Source: Nitrospirota bacterium (GTDB taxonomy: Bacteria > Nitrospirota > Leptospirillia > Leptospirillales > Leptospirillaceae). From it: DNA of 63,200 bases. The position numbers and the translations under genes were made by a program. The notes under the pieces were generated by a model. That model saw nothing but the letters and a program-made list of their open reading frames with translations, had not been told where the DNA came from and ran no database searches. Positions within the stretch are counted from its first letter, which is position 1; each line of letters opens with the position of its first letter. The DNA lies in contig JAMCWM010000033.1 of assembly GCA_023481175.1 (NCBI GenBank), positions 1 through 63,200 of the forward strand. Direction: 5' to 3'. Of this stretch, positions 62,504 through 63,200 are shown one piece after another.

Positions 62504-63024
62504 CTATCGCCAGGAGTGAGGTTCAGGCGTCAGGTGAAGGCGCCCTTTCTCATCGAAGGGGAATCGCCTTTCTTGAAAGCCTGTTCCGAAGAGGGCCAAG
62601 ATCTGGTCATGGTAGGCGGGTGGGACTCCGAAAAGTCCCTTGTGACATGTCGCTTTCAGGGAGGACAAGGCGGATTCGAGGCGTCTTTCCGTCCTGTGTG
62701 CCCGGAGGATGGGAAGGGTGGGGGCCGAAAATCGCGGAGGACCCGTCCCTGCCGTCTATCCGGAGAGGGTGTTCGCATACAGGGGCGGACGAGAATGGTG
62801 GTCGAGGTAGCGGAGCATTCGCGACATTTGGGAGAGGAGTCTGTCCCGAAAGGGGCTCCGGGACGGGAGAAGTCCCGCCCAAAGGTAGACGCGGATGGCA
62901 TCGTAACTCCCCAGGGGCCTGTGACGGGATCGGGACGGACCCGTCCCTCCTTCGTGATCGCAACCCAGTCCGGGACGAATCCGTGGGGGGCAAAGGCGCC
63001 CATAGGGGATAAGGGCTTGTTAGG
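62504..63024 (-). pseudogene. bcsZ: GH8 endoglucanase (cellulase) relic, C-terminal part
   Basis: The minus strand reads 'FAPHGFVPDWVAITKEGRV' then, after a frame change near 62915, 'LGSYDAIRVYLWAGLLPSRS' and 'LRYLDHHSRPPLYANTLSG', an in-frame TAG at 62758-62756, and in the same frame 'TAGTGPPRFSAPTLPILRAH', 'YHDQILALFGTGFQERRFPF' and 'DEKGRLHLTPEPHSW' to a stop at 62504. 'GfvPDWv', 'SYDAIRVYLWAG' and 'GPPGFSAALLP...YYdq.LalFG.GW' are the BcsZ/CMCase (GH8) C-terminal blocks. The N-terminal catalytic half is missing. Two lesions plus truncation mark it as dead. Confidence 0.75.
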
Positions 63025-63137
63025 TTATCTCCACAACGACCCTTATGTTAAAAGCATAAAAAGGGGTAGACAAGCCCCATTTTTCCCTGTACGATTCTTC
63101 CTGTTGATTTGGAATGACCCATCGACAGGAGGAGCGG

Positions 63138-63200
63138 GTGAACACGAGCCAAGCGGCGGACGAGGTCCGGATCTTCATCGGAACCCTGAAAGACCTGGGA
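63138..63200 (+). CDS. Start of an unidentified gene, cut by the window
   Basis: GTG 63138 follows a strong AGGAGG and opens 21 codons (MNTSQAADEVRIFIGTLKDLG) to the window edge. The product is not identifiable from so little. It is preceded by a GGGGTAGACAAGCCCC hairpin (63063-63078) followed by T5. Confidence 0.45.
   Translation, partial: MNTSQAADEVRIFIGTLKDLG

Noticed and set aside
62485..63012. Plus-strand frame of 175 codons over the bcsZ relic
   Set aside because: It is the reverse-strand shadow of the cellulase remnant, whose minus-strand reading matches GH8 blocks.

Overview
This is a GC-rich, gene-dense bacterial chromosome segment. It carries no rRNA or tRNA gene, no CRISPR array and no intact mobile element that I could find. 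Gene content points to a chemolithoautotroph of the Nitrospirota, most likely the acidophilic iron-oxidising Leptospirillum lineage (high-GC member). The reasons are several c-type cytochromes, a DAB-type inorganic-carbon pump next to two small proteins of the family linked to five-subunit 2-oxoacid:ferredoxin oxidoreductases of the reductive TCA cycle, squalene/hopanoid genes, and GatCAB-based amidation. The lineage call is inference from gene content, not from a marker gene.

Layout. 1-3.4 kb (minus): a cut-off Rpn-family nuclease, then pmbA and tldD. 3.6-4.7 kb (plus): a serine hydrolase, convergent with hpnD-hpnE-hpnC (7.96-4.69 kb, minus), which make squalene for hopanoids through ATGA/GTGA overlaps. 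8.1-9.6 kb (minus): two di-haem cytochromes, one TsdA-like, divergent from the carbon block. 9.7-18.2 kb (plus): the most interesting region. A 193-residue 'CODH beta family' protein is followed by dabB, a second antiporter-like membrane subunit, a long-form dabA, a P-II-like regulator, and then a second 193-residue paralogue with its own promoter and a strong terminator.

18.3-24.1 kb: a decayed EAL-domain fragment, a creatininase-family amidohydrolase, a ParA-like ATPase with a small partner, an LD-carboxypeptidase, a secreted propeller-like protein and small membrane proteins. 24.1-31 kb: glmU-glmS (UDP-GlcNAc), a cytoplasmic propeller and a UvrD/PcrA helicase. 31.1-37.6 kb: gatC-panD-gatA-gatB, a secreted protein, a NapC/NrfH-like tetrahaem cytochrome, eno and an FtsB-like gene, closely packed from one extended -10 promoter. 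A 29-codon basic ribosomal-type gene follows at 37.75 kb.

38.5-43 kb (minus): an AT-richer methyltransferase behind a frameshifted NTF2/SnoaL-like relic, then an inactive/active pair of M16 peptidases and a DUF5069 gene. 43.3-48.1 kb: a small membrane protein overlapping a lytic transglycosylase tail-to-tail, a perfect CRP-type palindrome, a pseudouridine synthase, Hsp20, murI, rph and a rhodanese. 48.3-53.8 kb: a coupled small ORF plus ABC-F ATPase, a DHH phosphoesterase, rdgB, nagZ and an unknown gene. 53.8-57.4 kb (minus): a class-I amidotransferase, RhlE, a Spy-like periplasmic protein and a monohaem cytochrome. 57.5-61.2 kb (minus): a 1238-residue protein built almost only of Sel1 repeats. 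61.2-63.2 kb: a graveyard with the 5' end of bcsA and the 3' part of a GH8 cellulase (bcsZ) carrying a stop and a frameshift, several inverted repeats, and the first codons of a new plus-strand gene.

Working together: the 9.7-18.2 kb block would concentrate CO2/bicarbonate and may link that supply to ferredoxin-dependent carboxylation; glmU/glmS, murI, nagZ, LD-carboxypeptidase and the lytic transglycosylase serve wall synthesis and recycling; hpn genes build the membrane; the cytochromes belong to periplasmic electron transfer.
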